The translations under genes were made by a program, and so were the position numbers. From an uncultured Clostridia bacterium (GTDB lineage: Bacteria; Bacillota; Clostridia; TANB77; CAG-508), in NCBI GenBank assembly GCA_948585895.1, contig CAPBNZ010000059.1, positions 4,009-10,824 of the forward strand: a stretch of DNA of 6,816 nt. Reading direction: 5' to 3'. Below are positions 5,538 to 6,816 of this stretch, in pieces. Numbering within the stretch: position 1 is the first letter of the stretch; each line of letters begins with the position of its first letter. A model generated the notes under the pieces. It made no database searches. It saw only the letters and a list, made by a program, of their open reading frames with translations, and had not been told where the DNA came from.

Positions 5538-6023
5538 TCATTGGGATTTTTTAAATCTTTCATTTATTTTATCTTGAATACTTTTTGCTTTTTCTTTATA
5601 CTTTTCAGTCCCTTTATTTGGAAAAAAATCAGCTAATTTTTCGCTTAATATATTTGAATTTTCTTCTAATATATTGCATATTTTAACTATTATTTCAAAC
5701 GTTTCTTCTATGCTTATTGCTTGTTGAAATTTCCACCCCTCGAAGTTATCTGTAGGTATAAATTTAGGAAAAAAACTACTAGAATTATGCATTATATCGT
5801 CTCTAATAACATTTTTATATTTATCTCCATATAATCTACTAAATATAGAATGTGCTTTCTTAAAAAAAGTTTTATCACATTCTTTTAATTTTTCTCTTAC
5901 ATTTTGCTTAAAATCTATATCAGGAATTACCTTTAAATCATATAAATAATTTATTATATGTATAAACTTATCATATATAGAGTAAAGTTCAGTAATGGTT
6001 TTTCTATATACTTTTTTGCCCAA
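5538..6023 (-). CDS. HEPN-like ribonuclease, C-terminal frame of a split gene
   Basis: This frame carries the recognisable part of the protein. R-D-D-I-M-H (residues 74-79 counted from the TTG at 6023) matches the HEPN R-[NHD]-x3-H catalytic motif. It sits between long predicted helices (TELYSIYDKFIHIINYLYDL before; ISIEETFEIIVKICNILEEN after), as in HEPN four-helix folds that act as RNases in toxin and abortive-infection systems. A lysine-rich tail ends the protein. The only available start is a TTG with no ribosome binding site, and a stop lies five codons upstream. I therefore think it is reached by a -1 shift from the frame at 5954-6280. The joined product would be about 247 residues, with the motif at R160-H165. 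The size reminds me of Cthe_2314-type HEPN proteins; this is inference and needs a profile search. Confidence 0.6.
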   Translation of the reverse strand: MGKKVYRKTITELYSIYDKFIHIINYLYDLKVIPDIDFKQNVREKLKECDKTFFKKAHSIFSRLYGDKYKNVIRDDIMHNSSSFFPKFIPTDNFEGWKFQQAISIEETFEIIVKICNILEENSNILSEKLADFFPNKGTEKYKEKAKSIQDKINERFKKSQ

Positions 6024-6280
6024 AAAGAATAATTAGTATCATTCGTAGTTACATATAAATTATTATACTTAATAGCATATGTAAAGAAAACTTTGGCAAC
6101 TACTATCTCATTGTTATAATTAATTATTGAATGATTAATTAAATAATCAATTTTATCAGGATAATACCATTTATTTGGTATTACTAATTCTGGCAAACTT
6201 TTTATTTTGTCTATACAATTTTCTTTACTTAAATCTTCTTTTGTAAGTATTACAACATAGTTTAATAAATTATCTTCCAT
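5954..6280 (-). CDS. N-terminal frame of the split HEPN-like gene
   Basis: This 108-codon frame has a proper start: ATG at 6280 with AAGGAG (6289-6294) 8 bases upstream. The protein begins MEDNLLNYVVILTKEDLSKE and has no motif I recognise. It reads GCA-AAA-AAG at residues 88-90, then leaves the presumed gene for 18 further codons that look non-native before a stop. A -1 slip on A-AAA-AAG continues instead into the HEPN-motif frame as VYRKTITELYS. So the true product is probably about 247 residues if the shift occurs, or a 108-residue truncated protein if it does not. A -10 TATAAT on the minus strand (6356-6361), inside the right inverted repeat, could serve as its promoter, but the -35 is weak. 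Confidence 0.6.
   Translation of the reverse strand: MEDNLLNYVVILTKEDLSKENCIDKIKSLPELVIPNKWYYPDKIDYLINHSIINYNNEIVVAKVFFTYAIKYNNLYVTTNDTNYSFWAKKYIEKPLLNFTLYMISLYI
6011..6017 (-). promoter_or_regulatory. A-AAA-AAG slippery heptamer joining the two HEPN frames
   Basis: In the frame of the upstream ORF the minus strand reads A-AAA-AAG, the strongest known bacterial -1 frameshift heptamer (as in dnaX). A -1 slip leads directly into the downstream ORF. A 7-bp stem, TATATAG with CTATATA (5974-5980 and 6004-6010), begins at once after it. Spacing of 0 is shorter than the usual 5-9 bases and the stem is weak, so a plain indel in an A6 run is a serious alternative. Confidence 0.5.
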
Positions 6281-6286
6281 TTACAA

Positions 6287-6294
6287 CTCTCCTT
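6287..6294 (-). promoter_or_regulatory. Ribosome binding site of the HEPN-like gene
   Basis: AAGGAGAG on the minus strand lies just upstream of the ATG at 6280 (8 bases from AAGGAG). It is the only good translation start for the split gene. Confidence 0.7.
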
Positions 6295-6344
6295 ATGATG
6301 AATATTAACTATATTAAATATCATAAAATTAGACTTTTTAAAGA

Positions 6345-6366
6345 TGTTCGCTTGTATTATATAAAA
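6345..6366. repeat. Inverted repeat, right copy (overlapping divergent promoters)
   Basis: This is the reverse complement of 5355-5376 with one mismatch. On the plus strand it provides TTGTAT (6352-6357) pointing to the 36-residue ORF. On the minus strand it provides TATAAT (6356-6361) pointing into the HEPN-like gene. The two promoters therefore overlap and could be controlled together. Confidence 0.75.
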
Positions 6367-6383
6367 TAATATTGTAATACAAT
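6352..6383 (+). promoter_or_regulatory. Probable promoter of the 36-residue ORF
   Basis: The -35 TTGTAT (6352-6357) is clear. The -10 is either TAATAC (6375-6380, 17-base spacer, poor match) or TACAAT (6378-6383, better match, 20-base spacer). The leader would be about 55-60 nt and contains CCTTCC (about 6390), which could pair with the GGAAAGG of the ribosome binding site. Confidence 0.4.
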
Positions 6384-6443
6384 AACAACCTTCCATTGTC
6401 AAAAGGCTAGTTACTTACATAGGACGGAAAGGGGGTAAATGAA

Positions 6444-6554
6444 ATGACACAACCTGAGCTTATTCTAAAATTGATTGAACAGTTAATTGCAGAAAAAGAA
6501 AAGAACATCAAACTTCAATCAAAATTAGAAGAATACAAAAAAGGTAAAGACTAA
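6444..6554 (+). CDS. 36-residue charged helical peptide under antisense control
   Basis: The peptide begins MTQPELILKLIEQLIAEKEK and ends KLEEYKKGKD. Leu and Ile recur every three to four positions in the first half, followed by a Lys/Glu-rich half, so a single amphipathic or coiled-coil helix is likely. It has no membrane segment, unlike most type I toxins. The ATG has a strong ribosome binding site (GGAAAGGGGG, 6426-6435). A 12-bp terminator closes the message at 6574-6615. Codons 2-6 lie in ACACAACCTGAGCT, repeated at 6667-6680, from which a convergent RNA is predicted to be read. That RNA could pair with the start of this message. I do not recognise a family. A DNA-binding partner, a toxin or a small regulatory protein are all possible. 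Confidence 0.65.
   Translation: MTQPELILKLIEQLIAEKEKNIKLQSKLEEYKKGKD
6447..6460 (+). repeat. 14-base direct repeat, copy 1 (start of the 36-residue ORF)
   Basis: ACACAACCTGAGCT, identical to 6667-6680. It covers codons 2-6 of the ORF, which read T-Q-P-E-L. Confidence 0.85.
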
Positions 6555-6573
6555 ATGTGTCATTACATAGTCG

Positions 6574-6615
6574 AAAGTGGGAAAGAATTACAGGGCTTTC
6601 CTGCTTTTTATTTTT
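6574..6615 (+). terminator. Terminator of the 36-residue ORF
   Basis: AAAGTGGGAAAG (6574-6585) pairs with CTTTCCTGCTTT (6596-6607), a 12-bp stem with two G-U pairs and a 10-base loop, followed by TTATTTTT. It lies 20 bases past the stop codon at 6552-6554. Confidence 0.75.
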
Positions 6616-6621
6616 AGACAT

Positions 6622-6653
6622 AAAAAAAGTATGTGCATTACAGGTACACATAC
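6622..6653 (-). terminator. Terminator of the convergent small RNA
   Basis: On the minus strand GTATGTG and CACATAC (6647-6653 and 6629-6635) form a 7-bp stem around an 11-base loop, followed by seven T (6628-6622). It meets the opposing terminator head-on, so the two transcripts end within about ten bases of each other. Confidence 0.8.
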
Positions 6654-6666
6654 GAGTAAACAATAT

Positions 6667-6680
6667 ACACAACCTGAGCT
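6667..6680 (+). repeat. 14-base direct repeat, copy 2 (within the small RNA)
   Basis: ACACAACCTGAGCT, the second copy of 6447-6460, lying between the small-RNA promoter and its terminator. Identity stops sharply at both edges (T versus G before, A versus T after). Confidence 0.85.
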
Positions 6681-6706
6681 AAGGTACATTGTTTTAATGT
6701 ACCTAT

Positions 6707-6735
6707 ATAATAACACTTTTTTTTTAGTTTGTCAA
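6707..6735 (-). promoter_or_regulatory. Promoter of the convergent small RNA
   Basis: On the minus strand TTGACA (6730-6735) and TATTAT (6707-6712) are separated by exactly 17 bases. The expected start is near 6700. The remaining bases to 6816 hold no gene that I can support. Confidence 0.8.
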
Positions 6736-6816
6736 ATGTTATCTTTTAATACACTTTAAAATGTGTTAAGTTTATTTTAGAAGATTAAAAAAATTCAAAC
6801 TCTAAAAGTATTGAAA

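Larger units (their letters stand above)
6622..6700 (-). ncRNA. Convergent small RNA, candidate antitoxin/repressor RNA
   Basis: This RNA of about 80 nt is predicted from a strong promoter (6707-6735) to a clear terminator (6622-6653). Its 5' end folds as part of a perfect 9-bp hairpin (AGGTACATT 6682-6690 with AATGTACCT 6696-6704). It then exposes AGCUCAGGUUGUGU (6680-6667), a 14-nt perfect complement to codons 2-6 of the 36-residue ORF message. Because the transcripts scarcely overlap, pairing would use this direct repeat in trans, as in the enterococcal par (Fst) system. No ribosome binding site or ORF lies within it. Confidence 0.7.

Noticed and set aside
6555..6617. A 20-codon ORF starting ATG just after the TAA of the 36-residue ORF
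   Set aside because: It overlaps the terminator hairpin through most of its length and has no separate ribosome binding site. Translational coupling is conceivable but unsupported.
6577..6759. A 60-codon plus-strand frame starting with GTG
   Set aside because: It runs through two terminators and the small-RNA promoter and has no ribosome binding site. Its TQPEL only reflects the direct repeat.

Overview
The window is strongly AT-rich, uses ATG/GTG starts with strong AGGAGG-type ribosome binding sites and TTGACA/TATAAT promoters. Together with an rnc gene next to a short Elp3-like radical SAM gene, this points to a low-GC Firmicute, most likely a Clostridia member. No tRNA, rRNA, CRISPR array or recognisable transposase gene was seen.

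Positions 39-1843 (minus strand) hold a housekeeping pair: ribonuclease III (rnc) with its own promoter at 1816-1843, then 15 bases later an Elp3-like radical SAM protein. Positions 1812-2246 are non-coding and hold a 170-base, three-tiered imperfect palindrome (1982-2150, MITE-like or a structured RNA element) and a possible short gene remnant. A good promoter at 2247-2275 drives a plus-strand two-gene operon: a membrane-anchored cell-wall hydrolase (G5, SH3-like and GH73 glucosaminidase regions; 2315-3667) and an unidentified secreted or membrane-anchored protein (3683-4516). After them come small remnant ORFs of locally higher GC (4590-4754) and a hairpin terminator (4822-4868).

The right third (about 5026-6735) is a compact accessory island, and the most interesting part. 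At its centre is a minus-strand gene (5538-6280) whose fused product carries an R-D-x3-H motif typical of HEPN ribonucleases. Its frame is broken at an A-AAA-AAG heptamer (6011-6017), either by a programmed -1 frameshift or by a mutation. The gene lies between two outward-facing inverted repeats of 22 bases (5355-5376 and 6345-6366, one mismatch). Each repeat carries the -35 of a promoter that points away from the gene towards a tiny ORF.

The left ORF (5150-5254, minus) is a 34-residue hydrophobic peptide opposed by a convergent RNA from a perfect consensus promoter (5026-5054), the layout of a type I toxin-antitoxin pair. The right ORF (6444-6554, plus) is a 36-residue charged helical peptide faced by a convergent RNA of about 80 nt (6700 to 6622). 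That RNA carries a 14-nt perfect complement to codons 2-6 of the ORF through a direct repeat, the logic of the Fst/par antitoxin. Two antisense-controlled small ORFs around a possibly frameshift-controlled HEPN gene suggest a defence or addiction island; this joint function is inference.
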